64,000 nt of DNA. Source: SIG587 sp045544035 (GTDB lineage: Bacteria > Bacillota > Clostridia > Oscillospirales > Acutalibacteraceae). The translations under genes and the position numbers were made by a program. Location: assembly GCA_045544035.1 (NCBI GenBank), contig JAZPYE010000013.1, positions 1-64,000 of the forward strand, written 5' to 3'. Below the pieces are notes generated by a model that saw nothing but the letters and a program-made list of their open reading frames with translations, was not told the origin of the DNA and made no database searches. This document shows, piece by piece, positions 41,413-48,790 of the stretch; the first letter of the stretch is position 1; the number at the start of each line of letters is the position of its first letter.

Positions 41413-42699
41413 TTAAAATTTATTTAGTAGTTTCGACTGCCGATATTGTTCTGCTTCTGGTATATCTATCCACTCGACAGTTTTATCAAAATTCTTTCGA
41501 ACTTCTTCTTTGATTTCATCTAAAGAAACAGCAAAGAATTCTCTACGTGTATTAATTTTATTTAATTTTTTAGATTCAAAAGCGTTATGTAAGGCCGTTT
41601 CTAATCCAGGTGCATCTTCCGTAAAAATCATTGCATGAATATCAAAGTTAAAAGGTACCGAAGCATCACTCAATTCATCCACACGTTCCTGAGGATCAAG
41701 CCTTCTTGTCATACCAATTTTGTAGATATTTTCTCCAAACGCACCTATATTGCTTATGATATATACATACCCTGCTTTGCGATTTGCTTCTCTATAATCA
41801 ACGTCTTCAATAGCTTTAGTAGTATCGTTAATTTGACTTTCTAATTGCGATTTCTTTTCTAACAATTCGTCAGTCTCGCCATTTTTCTCAATCTGTACCA
41901 AAACAGTTTTTAAAGCATTTTCATAATGCATCTGTTCTTTCTTGAGACGTTTTCTTTCCTCTTCGATTTCCTTAAGCACTTTCGCCTCTTCGCGTTCTTG
42001 TGCTCTTAATTCTTTTTGACGCTCTTTTTCTTCTTGTTTTTTCTGCTGATAATCCAATGCCAATTTAACTTCATCAATTTTTAATCGAACATATCCTGGT
42101 GAAATACCTATTGCCATAGTTTTACCCAATTTAGATATTTGTTCGCTAATTTTTTCTATTCTTTCAATGGAGCGATCTAAATTTGAAACCTTAACATTAG
42201 CAACAATATCATCACACTCGACATTAAATGCACGCAATAGCAACTTCTTATAATTGTTTACCATTGTGCGACCTTGAGCAGCACTACCATTTACCTGCCA
42301 ATTTGTGTTACCATAAGCGGCATTATCGTTCTTAATACATTGCTTTTGTTTATCCCTTAATTTACTTAATTCTTCTTTGTATAAGTCGGAATTCGCAAAC
42401 TCAAAAGTAGGTTTGTACAAACCATAGTCCAAAGCATTAATGTCAACTTCAAAAACAGCAAGTTGTTTGCGTTTTTCTAATATCTCTTGATCAAGTTTGC
42501 TGACTTGTGTGTTCAAAGTACCAATTTTTTCATTGCTGTTATTTATAGTCTTATCTAAGTCCGCAATTATCAATTTTAGGTTGGATATTTGTTGATTAAG
42601 ATTTTCAATATCTCTTTGTTCGGGTAAGAGTAAACCTGTTAATCTTTCTACTTCAGCTTGTAAAGCTTTCTCTTTTTTAGACGGTCCAAACAATCCCAT
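41413..42699 (-). CDS. DUF4041 coiled-coil protein with GIY-YIG (T5orf172-like) nuclease domain
   Basis: This 428-residue protein has a coiled-coil start (residues 5-85), a DUF4041-like centre with NALDYGLYKPTFEF, a second long charged helix (about 210-300), and a GIY-YIG-type C-terminal domain. That domain shows AGYVYIISN, NIYKIGMTRR with the conserved Arg, and late RREFF with the probable metal-binding Glu. Proteins of this make-up occur in phages and in accessory islands; a defence role is possible but not shown. It is AT-rich compared with its surroundings. AAGGGG lies 7 bp before the ATG. Confidence 0.82.
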   Translation of the reverse strand: MGLFGPSKKEKALQAEVERLTGLLLPEQRDIENLNQQISNLKLIIADLDKTINNSNEKIGTLNTQVSKLDQEILEKRKQLAVFEVDINALDYGLYKPTFEFANSDLYKEELSKLRDKQKQCIKNDNAAYGNTNWQVNGSAAQGRTMVNNYKKLLLRAFNVECDDIVANVKVSNLDRSIERIEKISEQISKLGKTMAIGISPGYVRLKIDEVKLALDYQQKKQEEKERQKELRAQEREEAKVLKEIEEERKRLKKEQMHYENALKTVLVQIEKNGETDELLEKKSQLESQINDTTKAIEDVDYREANRKAGYVYIISNIGAFGENIYKIGMTRRLDPQERVDELSDASVPFNFDIHAMIFTEDAPGLETALHNAFESKKLNKINTRREFFAVSLDEIKEEVRKNFDKTVEWIDIPEAEQYRQSKLLNKF

Positions 42700-42730
42700 A
42701 ATAATTCCCCTTTATAATAAAACTTTTATA

Positions 42731-43228
42731 CTAACATTTAATTAAAATTTTACGCACGGTTTTACTCGTTGAAACTTCAACTTTCAACAAATTGTCGCAA
42801 ATCACAAAATCATTAATCGACTCAAATCTTATCAAGACACTAGCCGCACCATTAGGTTGAACTGATATTGGAAACTGAACTGAAAATATTCTTTCTGTCC
42901 TAGGTATATCTGTCTCTGGAAACTTAGGATAATAATGTTCTCCTGACCATGTTTTATTTAAATTACATAACACCCTATCGTTTTTATTAATGAAATGCAT
43001 TTTTGTTATATTTAAAGTCGAAGAAGAGTAATTAACTATCGACATATTAATTAATAATACCTTTTTATTTTCGATAGTAATTAACTCAATTTTATCAGCA
43101 AAAATTTTATATTTTTCTCTGTTTTTGATAAACGAAACGATAAGTTGCAAAACTGTAAGAATAAGAGCAATTAAAGCAATTAAAAAATCTTTATTTTCTA
43201 CAATCCAGCCCCAAATATCTGAGATCAT
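42731..43228 (-). CDS. Membrane-anchored protein of unknown function
   Basis: This protein of about 165 residues has one N-terminal membrane helix (about 12-35), then a beta-sandwich-like domain rich in isoleucine and asparagine. GAGG lies 8 bp before ATG 43228; GTG 43237 is too close to it. It lies 31 bp upstream of the DUF4041 gene on the same strand, so the two are likely one unit. No family is recognised. Confidence 0.7.
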   Translation of the reverse strand: MISDIWGWIVENKDFLIALIALILTVLQLIVSFIKNREKYKIFADKIELITIENKKVLLINMSIVNYSSSTLNITKMHFINKNDRVLCNLNKTWSGEHYYPKFPETDIPRTERIFSVQFPISVQPNGAASVLIRFESINDFVICDNLLKVEVSTSKTVRKILIKC

Positions 43229-43246
43229 TATACTCACCTCATTTAA

Positions 43247-43275
43247 ATTATACTATATATTTGCACGAAGTGCAA
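43247..43275 (-). promoter_or_regulatory. Promoter of the membrane protein/DUF4041 pair, with palindrome
   Basis: On the minus strand TTGCAC (43270-43275) and TATAAT (43247-43252) are separated by 17 bp. The -35 lies in the perfect palindrome TTGCAC-TTC-GTGCAA (43261-43275), a possible operator. Confidence 0.65.
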
Positions 43276-43299
43276 CATCGTTGGGCGTAAGCCACACCG

Positions 43300-43395
43300 C
43301 ACTTCTTCACTATTCACTATTACTTATTACCTTCCAAAAATCCCGAATGCGAGATTTAGTGAAGAGTGAAAAGTGAAGAGTGAAAAAGTAAAATC
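43300..43395. repeat. Imperfect inverted repeats of TTCACT units
   Basis: CTTCTTCACTATTCACTATTA on the left faces AGTGAAGAGTGAAAAGTGAAGAGTG on the right, and CCCGAATGCGA is a partial copy of the hairpin at 43391-43423. No gene is visible here. Confidence 0.6.
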
Positions 43396-43423
43396 CCGAA
43401 CGCTTTCGCATTCGGGATTTTTG
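43391..43423. terminator. Hairpin AAATCCCGAACGC/GCATTCGGGATTT
   Basis: A 12-13-bp stem with one mismatch around TTTC, with A-run and T-run on the two sides. It could stop transcripts in either direction. Confidence 0.7.
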
Positions 43424-43437
43424 GTGCCGCTGACCGG
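43421..43437 (-). repeat. Duplicated 3' end of tRNA-Leu (att-like direct repeat)
   Basis: TTGGTGCCGCTGACCGG here is identical to 43627-43643, the 3' end of the tRNA gene including its CCA. The copies are 206 bp apart in the same orientation, as left by site-specific integration at a tRNA gene. No integrase lies between them. Confidence 0.7.
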
Positions 43438-43560
43438 TGAGGTTGCGAGCGCACCCAGTGGGTGATGAAGCGAGCAAAACGAAGCGCCGCGGTCAAAGTT
43501 CATAGGCGTTAAGAGCCGTGATGAACTTTGGGCACCGCAAGAGGCAGAACCGGAGGTTCA
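43438..43560. other. Structured non-coding segment next to the tRNA
   Basis: The segment holds CACCC-AGT-GGGTG and a longer hairpin CAAAGTTCAT...ATGAACTTTG (about 43494-43530), bounded by GGTGCC and GGCACC. Near its end GGTTCAAGTCC looks like a tRNA T-arm on the plus strand, but no full tRNA can be folded. No gene is visible. Confidence 0.5.
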
Positions 43561-43582
43561 AGTCCGTATTATCAATAAAAAA

Positions 43583-43622
43583 TAAAGACACCTAACCTAT
43601 GTTAAAGGTTAAGTGCCTTTAT
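43583..43622 (-). terminator. Terminator of the tRNA-Leu gene
   Basis: On the minus strand AAAGGCACTTAACCT pairs imperfectly with AGGTTAGGTGTCTTT and is followed by ATTTTTT. Confidence 0.75.
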
Positions 43623-43627
43623 TAAGT

Positions 43628-43714
43628 TGGTGCCGCTGACCGGACTTGAACCGGTACGGTATCGCTACCGAGGGATTTTAAGTCCCTTGTGTCTGCCTAT
43701 TCCACCACAGCGGC
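43628..43714 (-). tRNA. tRNA-Leu (UAA)
   Basis: The 87-nt gene includes an encoded CCA. Acceptor stem GCCGCTG/CAGCGGC, discriminator A, anticodon loop CTTAAAA with anticodon TAA, a long variable arm CGGTAGCGATACCG and T-loop GGTTCAAGTCC. The long variable arm is typical for leucine tRNA. It has its own promoter and terminator. Confidence 0.96.
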
Positions 43715-43728
43715 GAACACTAATAAAT

Positions 43729-43757
43729 ATTATATTGAAAATATGGTGCAATGTCAA
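43729..43757 (-). promoter_or_regulatory. Promoter of tRNA-Leu
   Basis: TTGACA (43752-43757) and TATAAT (43729-43734) on the minus strand, 17 bp apart, both perfect. Confidence 0.88.
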
Positions 43758-43796
43758 GTGTTTTTTGGCACCGCTTGTTTATTAAAGCGCTAAATC

Positions 43797-43855
43797 AAAA
43801 AATTTAGTCCCCACATCATAAGGCCCGAAAGGAACTTGCAATGAGAGGACTAAAT
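43797..43855 (-). terminator. Terminator of the ribosomal protein supercluster
   Basis: ATTTAGTCC at one end pairs with GGACTAAAT at the other around an imperfect inner stem, and TTTTTT follows on the minus strand. It lies 18 bp after rplQ. Confidence 0.8.
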
Positions 43856-43872
43856 ATTTTTATTTTAAGAAA

Positions 43873-44214
43873 CTATATTAACTCAATAATAGCCATTTCT
43901 GCTGCATCGCCACGGCGGGGACCGGTTTTGATGATACGGCAGTAACCGCCGTTACGGTCGGCATACTTAGGAGCGATTTCGTTGTAAAGCTTGTTTACAA
44001 CGTCCTCCTTAGTGATAAATGCCATTGCCTGACGTTTGCTGTGCAAGCTGCTATCTTTAGCGAGTGTAATATACTTCTCTGCCATTGAACGAACTTCTTT
44101 TGCACGAGTTACGGTTGTTTCAATTTTGCCGTTTTCAAGCAAAAAGGTAACCATTGCTCTGAGCATTGCAGTTCTATGATCGCTGGTTCTTCCAAGCTTT
44201 CTAGTTCCGGGCAT
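43873..44214 (-). CDS. rplQ: Ribosomal protein L17
   Basis: This 113-residue protein of the large subunit lies near the tunnel exit. It starts with the usual RKLGRTSDHRTAMLRAMVT and has TVTRAKEVRSMAEKYITLAK. It is the last gene of the alpha operon part, 30 bp after rpoA. Confidence 0.98.
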   Translation of the reverse strand: MPGTRKLGRTSDHRTAMLRAMVTFLLENGKIETTVTRAKEVRSMAEKYITLAKDSSLHSKRQAMAFITKEDVVNKLYNEIAPKYADRNGGYCRIIKTGPRRGDAAEMAIIELI

Positions 44215-44244
44215 TGAATTTCACTCCTTACTGATGATAAACCA

Positions 44245-45198
44245 TTATTCTTCTTCACTGCGAAGTGTGAAACCGAAAGACTGAAGCTTTGCGATAACCT
44301 CTTCCAGTGATTTACGGCCAAGGTTTCTTACCTTCATCATATCCTCTTCGGTCTTGTTGATGAGGTCCTCAACCGTGTTGATACCTGCTCTCTTTAAGCA
44401 GTTAAAGCTACGAACGGAAAGGTCAAGCTCTTCAATAGTCATATCGAGAACCTTCTCCTTATCGTCGCCATCCTTAACAGACATAAAGCTTTCGCTGTCA
44501 GAAACACCTTCGGTAAGATTAAGGAACAGTTCAAAATGCTCCATAAGAATCTTAGCGGAAAGTGAAACAGCCTCATTAGCCTTAATGGAACCGTTGGTCC
44601 AAACCTCTAAAGTGAGGCGGCCCTTGTCGGTAACATGGCCAACGCGGGTGTTGTCAACAGAAAAGTTTGCTTTAACAACAGGTGTGTAGATGGAATCGAT
44701 GGGAATAACACCGATAACTGCCTGTGCAGGTCTGTTCTGGTCAGCCGGTACATAACCTCTGCCGCGGTCAACGGTCATTTCCATATTAAGCTTTGCGCCG
44801 GCATCAAGTGTGGCAATGTAGAGGTCCGGGTTTAAAATCTCAACCTCGGAATCGCACTTAATGGAAGCACCGGTAACCACGCAGGGACCCTCTGCTTCAA
44901 TGTAGATGCGCTTGTCACTTGCATCGGTGTAAAGTTTGGGAATAAGACCTTTAAGGTTAAGGATGATTTCGGTGATATCTTCCTTAACACCGGGAAGGGT
45001 TGAAAACTCATGAAGAACTCCGTCAATTTTAACGGTAGTAACTGCCACACCGGGAAGAGTGGAAAGGAGAACCCTTCTCAAGCTGTTGCCGAGTGTAGTA
45101 GCATAACCGCGCTCCAGAGGCTCCATAACGAATTTTCCGTATGTGCCGTCAGCCGATAAATCCAGCGTTTCAATTCTGGGCTTTTCAATCTCTATCAT
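44245..45198 (-). CDS. rpoA: RNA polymerase alpha subunit
   Basis: This 317-residue protein forms the dimer platform of RNA polymerase. The N-terminal domain has LGNSLRRVLLSTLPGVAV. The C-terminal domain contacts promoter UP elements and has ELDLSVRSFNCLKRAGINTVEDL and VRNLGRKSLEEV. Length and order (rpsD-rpoA-rplQ) are standard. Confidence 0.98.
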   Translation of the reverse strand: MIEIEKPRIETLDLSADGTYGKFVMEPLERGYATTLGNSLRRVLLSTLPGVAVTTVKIDGVLHEFSTLPGVKEDITEIILNLKGLIPKLYTDASDKRIYIEAEGPCVVTGASIKCDSEVEILNPDLYIATLDAGAKLNMEMTVDRGRGYVPADQNRPAQAVIGVIPIDSIYTPVVKANFSVDNTRVGHVTDKGRLTLEVWTNGSIKANEAVSLSAKILMEHFELFLNLTEGVSDSESFMSVKDGDDKEKVLDMTIEELDLSVRSFNCLKRAGINTVEDLINKTEEDMMKVRNLGRKSLEEVIAKLQSFGFTLRSEEE

Positions 45199-45286
45199 TT
45201 AAAAGCTCCATTTCTCCGCACTATAAATTTTTATGAGCCCAAAAAACAGTACGGTTGTTATTGGGACTAAAATTACGGTTGCTCTA

Positions 45287-45913
45287 TTATTTAGAATAGA
45301 ATTCAACAATAAGCTGCTCTTCAACTGGTGCGTCGATTTGATCGCGCTCGGGAAGGTTTACAACTTTAGCAGTGAGTTTCTCAGAGTCAACGTCAATCCA
45401 TGCAGCAACGGGCTTAGAAGCATTAGCCTCTAAAATAGCCTTGAACTTTTCGCTGCCCTTGCTCTTCTCGCAGATAGCAACTACGTCGCCTGCACGAAGG
45501 AGGTAGGAAGCGATGTCAACGCGGCTTCCGTTAACCTCGAAATGACCGTGGCCAACAAGCTGTCTGGCTTCGGCTCTGGAGGAAGCAAAGCCTGCACGAT
45601 AAACAACGTTATCAAGGCGGCTCTCAAGGATTCTTAAAAGGTTTTCACCAGTAATTCCCTGCTTTCTCTCAGCAATTTCGAAATAATGATAGAATTGTTT
45701 TTCCTGAACACCATAGAAACGTCTTGCCTTTTGCTTTGCACGAAGCTGCAAGCCGTACTCAGATGATTTCTTTCTGCCCTGTCCGTGCTGACCCGGTGCA
45801 TAAGCACGAGCTGCAACAGAGCATTTTTCAGAATAGCAGCGGTCGCCCTTTAAGAACAATTTTTGTCCTTCACGGCGGCAGAGTCTGCATACTGCTCCGG
45901 TATATCTAGCCAT
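45287..45913 (-). CDS. rpsD: Ribosomal protein S4, zinc-binding form
   Basis: This protein of 208 residues nucleates 30S assembly. The start is ATG 45913 (MARYTG) with GGAGG upstream. Cysteines in CRLCRREG and RCYSEKC give the zinc site of the C+ form. An S4 RNA-binding domain follows with ESRLDNVVYRAGFASSRAEARQLVGHGHFEVNG. S4 in other bacteria represses its operon. Confidence 0.97.
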   Translation of the reverse strand: MARYTGAVCRLCRREGQKLFLKGDRCYSEKCSVAARAYAPGQHGQGRKKSSEYGLQLRAKQKARRFYGVQEKQFYHYFEIAERKQGITGENLLRILESRLDNVVYRAGFASSRAEARQLVGHGHFEVNGSRVDIASYLLRAGDVVAICEKSKGSEKFKAILEANASKPVAAWIDVDSEKLTAKVVNLPERDQIDAPVEEQLIVEFYSK

Positions 45914-45938
45914 TTGAATAACACCTCCAAATTTTCGG

Positions 45939-46340
45939 TTACACGCGTCTTCTCTTGGGAGGACGGCAACCGTTGTGTGGGATAGGAGTAACATCTTTAA
46001 TCATTGTTACATCAAGTCCTGCAGACTGCAATGCACGGATAGCAGCCTCGCGTCCTGCGCCCGGACCCTTAACATACACTTCAACAGTTTTGAGACCATG
46101 CTCCATTGCAGCCTTAGCAGCTGTTTCAGCAGCGCTTTGTGCAGCAAAAGGAGTGGACTTTCTGGAACCTCTAAAACCAAGCTCACCGGCAGATGCCCAG
46201 GAAAGAACATTGCCCTGTGTGTCGGAAATAGTAACGATGGTATTATTGAAGGTCGACTGGATATGGGCAGCGCCACGCTCAATATTTTTCTTTTCACGAC
46301 GTCTGCGGGTAGCAGTTGTCTTAGCTTTTGCAGTAGCCAT
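45939..46340 (-). CDS. rpsK: Ribosomal protein S11
   Basis: This 133-residue protein of the 30S platform has AHIQSTFNNTIVTISDTQGN near the start and the conserved C-terminus DVTPIPHNGCRPPKRRRV. It lies 16 bp after rpsM. Confidence 0.98.
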   Translation of the reverse strand: MATAKAKTTATRRRREKKNIERGAAHIQSTFNNTIVTISDTQGNVLSWASAGELGFRGSRKSTPFAAQSAAETAAKAAMEHGLKTVEVYVKGPGAGREAAIRALQSAGLDVTMIKDVTPIPHNGCRPPKRRRV

Positions 46341-46356
46341 ATTATCTTCCTCCTAC

Positions 46357-46725
46357 TTATTTCTTCTTGTTAGCGATAGTCTTCTTGGGACCCTTACGAG
46401 TACGGGCATTTGTCTTGGAGCGCTGTCCTCTTACAGGAAGGCCCTTACGATGACGAAGACCACGGTAACTACCGATTTCAATAAGTCTTTTGATATCAAA
46501 TGCAACTGTACGGCGACGGTCACCTTCTACCTGAAGGTTGTGGTCGATGTACTCACGCAGTTTAGAGATATCTTCTTCAGTTAAATCCTTACAGCGAACA
46601 TCAGGGTCAATGCCTGTGTCAGCAAGGATTTTTTTAGATGTTGTAAGACCGATACCGAAGATGTAGGTGAGTCCGATTTCAACTCGCTTCTCGTTCGGAA
46701 GGTCAACACCAGCAATACGCGCCAT
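46357..46725 (-). CDS. rpsM: Ribosomal protein S13
   Basis: This 122-residue 30S head protein has the start ARIAGVDLPNEKRVEIGLTY and the conserved RGLRHRKGLPVRGQRSKTNAR. The lysine-rich tail contacts tRNA in the P site. Confidence 0.98.
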   Translation of the reverse strand: MARIAGVDLPNEKRVEIGLTYIFGIGLTTSKKILADTGIDPDVRCKDLTEEDISKLREYIDHNLQVEGDRRRTVAFDIKRLIEIGSYRGLRHRKGLPVRGQRSKTNARTRKGPKKTIANKKK

Positions 46726-46761
46726 TTATGAATGCACCTCCATTATACTGTGCGCAGGATT

Positions 46762-46875
46762 TTAGCCCTGACGCTGTTTGTGCTTGGGATTCTCACAGAT
46801 AACCATGATGCGTCCCTTGCGCTTAATTACTTTGCATTTCTCGCAAATTTTTTTAACAGAAGGTCTGACTTTCAT
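46762..46875 (-). CDS. rpmJ: Ribosomal protein L36, zinc-binding form
   Basis: This 37-residue protein begins MKVRPSVKKICEKC and ends ENPKHKQRQG. Cys11, Cys14, Cys27 and His32 form the zinc site. It lies between infA and rpsM in the usual order, with GGAGG 9 bp before the ATG. Confidence 0.97.
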   Translation of the reverse strand: MKVRPSVKKICEKCKVIKRKGRIMVICENPKHKQRQG

Positions 46876-46905
46876 TTGGATTTTACCTCCTAAATTTCTA
46901 ACCTT

Positions 46906-47124
46906 TTATTTAGAACGCCAAGTGATGCGTCCTTTGGATAGGTCGTAAGGTGACATTTCAACCGTTACCTTATCACCGGGGAGAATTCGAATGAAGTTCA
47001 TGCGAAGCTTTCCGGAAATGTGGGCAAGGATTTGATGTCCACCTTGGATTTCTACCTTGAACATTGCGTTTGGCATAGCCTCAACGACGGTACCCTCAAG
47101 TTCAATCATATCTTCTTTAGACAT
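46906..47124 (-). CDS. infA: Translation initiation factor IF-1
   Basis: This 72-residue OB-fold protein blocks the A site at initiation. Hallmarks: IELEGTVVEAMPNAMFKVEI, ILAHISGKLRMNFIRILPGDKV. The start overlaps the KOW gene by 8 bp. Confidence 0.98.
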   Translation of the reverse strand: MSKEDMIELEGTVVEAMPNAMFKVEIQGGHQILAHISGKLRMNFIRILPGDKVTVEMSPYDLSKGRITWRSK

Positions 47125-47380
47125 TTAATTTTTCCTCCTTTGGTAGGCCCTTTGCTGTTTCGTTCAGCAAACGGCGCAGTGCTTTATTCCCTGTAACTCT
47201 TTCCTGCTCAATAACGCAGTTTGTGATTTTAACGTGCTTTTTGTTTTTAAGCTTCGGCCGTTCAATAGGCCTTGCCTTGCCGTCACACACAAGAACACCT
47301 TTCTCATGCTCTCCGACAACCATCAAAAAGCTTCCTTTATCACGCCCTGCAACCGAACACACTATCTGACCCTTTAACAT
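47117..47380 (-). CDS. KOW-domain RNA-binding protein
   Basis: This small protein (87 residues from ATG 47380) has a KOW motif GQIVCSVAGRDKGSFLMVVG, like a bacterial relative of L14e. It sits between map and infA as in many Firmicutes; its role at the ribosome is not defined. AAGG lies 8 bp before ATG 47380, and GTG 47389 is too close. Confidence 0.88.
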   Translation of the reverse strand: MLKGQIVCSVAGRDKGSFLMVVGEHEKGVLVCDGKARPIERPKLKNKKHVKITNCVIEQERVTGNKALRRLLNETAKGLPKEEKLNV

Positions 47381-47390
47381 AACATTCACC

Positions 47391-48140
47391 TTACGGATTT
47401 GTCATAATAACGGGGCCGTTTGGCGTAATCGCTACAGTGTGCTCAAAATGAGCAGATAACGAACCGTCAGCGGTAAGAACCGTCCAACCGTCAGGTTGGA
47501 TTTTAACATCATAGGAACCCATATTTATCATGGGCTCAATTGCTAAGGTCATACCGGGCAGAAGTCTTACCCCCCTGCCGGAATTTCCAAAGTTGGGAAC
47601 TTCGGGTGCTTCATGCAGCTTGGTGCCAATTCCGTGTCCAACAAATTGCCGAACAACCGAATAGCCCCTCGCTTCAACATAGCTTTGAATCGCGTGAGAT
47701 ATATCACCGATTCTCCCGCCTGCACGAGCCATCTTAATGCCTTCAAAAAGGCTTTCTCTGGTCGTGTCCATCAGCCGCTTTGCCTCGGGTGAAATGTCAC
47801 CTGCCGCAAAAGTGGCGGCATTATCACCGTTATATCCCTCAAAAGATGCTCCAAGGTCGACACTTACTATGTCGCCCTCTTTAATCTTCCGCGAAAACGA
47901 AGGAATGCCGTGAATAACCTCGTTGTTTATTGATATACAGGCGGTGGCAGGATAACCGTTGTAATTTTTAAAGTTGGGCTTGCCGCCCTGACTTAAAATA
48001 TACTTTTCGGCCATTCTGTCAAGTTCGCCGGTGGAAACCCCCGGCTCAATCGCCTGTCCTATCAGTTTAAGTGCACCTGCCGAGATTCTGCAAGCCTCTT
48101 TCATTATCTCCAGCTCTCGACCGGTTTTTAAAACTACCAT
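47391..48140 (-). CDS. map: Methionine aminopeptidase type I
   Basis: This 249-residue enzyme removes N-terminal Met. Metal ligands are in VSVDLGASFEGYNGDNA (two Asp), FVGHGIGTKLHEAPEVPNF (His), and the late Glu in LAIEPMINMG and HFEHTVAI. It lies between adk and infA as usual. Confidence 0.97.
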   Translation of the reverse strand: MVVLKTGRELEIMKEACRISAGALKLIGQAIEPGVSTGELDRMAEKYILSQGGKPNFKNYNGYPATACISINNEVIHGIPSFSRKIKEGDIVSVDLGASFEGYNGDNAATFAAGDISPEAKRLMDTTRESLFEGIKMARAGGRIGDISHAIQSYVEARGYSVVRQFVGHGIGTKLHEAPEVPNFGNSGRGVRLLPGMTLAIEPMINMGSYDVKIQPDGWTVLTADGSLSAHFEHTVAITPNGPVIMTNP

Positions 48141-48143
48141 GGA

Positions 48144-48776
48144 TTACAGCTCCAATGCAGCGAGGGTGAGTTTAGTGGTATCAGCCACTTCCTCCTGACC
48201 TTCAACTGTGCGAAGCTTTCCACTGGCGGCATAGTAATCCTTTAAGGGCTCGGTCTGCTCGTGATAAACATGAAGTCTGTCAAGAACGGTTGCCGGCTCA
48301 TCATCCTTACGGCAGATGAGGTTTGCGCCGCAAAGGTTGCATACGCCTTCTTTTTGGGGCTTTTTGTATTCGGTGTGGTAGCTTGCGCCACACTTTTCAC
48401 AAACGCGTCTGCCTGACATACGGGTTACGATTTTCTCATCGGGAACCTCAATGGAAATTACCCTATCAATGGCAATGCCCATTTTGTCAAGAGCCTCGGC
48501 CTGAGGAATTGTGCGGGGGAAACCATCAAGAATGAAACCGTTTGCACAGTCGTTCTCTGACAGCCTTTCCTTAATAATGCCGATAACGACATCATCGGGA
48601 ACAAGATTTCCAGCCTCAACGAAAGCCTTTGCTTTTTTACCCATTTCTGTACCGGTTTTCATAGCCTCACGGATAATGTTACCGGTAGAAATGGCAGGAA
48701 TATTAAGTTTTTCACAAATAATCTCAGCCTGAGTGCCTTTGCCGGCACCGGGAGCACCAAGAAGGATAAGCTTCAT
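48144..48776 (-). CDS. adk: Adenylate kinase with zinc lid
   Basis: This 210-residue enzyme converts ATP and AMP to ADP. P-loop GAPGAGKGTQ. The lid has CEKCGASYH and CNLCGA, four cysteines binding zinc as in Gram-positive enzymes. It follows secY by 14 bp. Confidence 0.98.
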   Translation of the reverse strand: MKLILLGAPGAGKGTQAEIICEKLNIPAISTGNIIREAMKTGTEMGKKAKAFVEAGNLVPDDVVIGIIKERLSENDCANGFILDGFPRTIPQAEALDKMGIAIDRVISIEVPDEKIVTRMSGRRVCEKCGASYHTEYKKPQKEGVCNLCGANLICRKDDEPATVLDRLHVYHEQTEPLKDYYAASGKLRTVEGQEEVADTTKLTLAALEL

Positions 48777-48790
48777 ATTCCTACTCCTTT

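Noticed and set aside
45955..46584. 209-codon frame antisense to rpsK/rpsM
   Set aside because: Lies wholly over two certain ribosomal genes; shadow frame.
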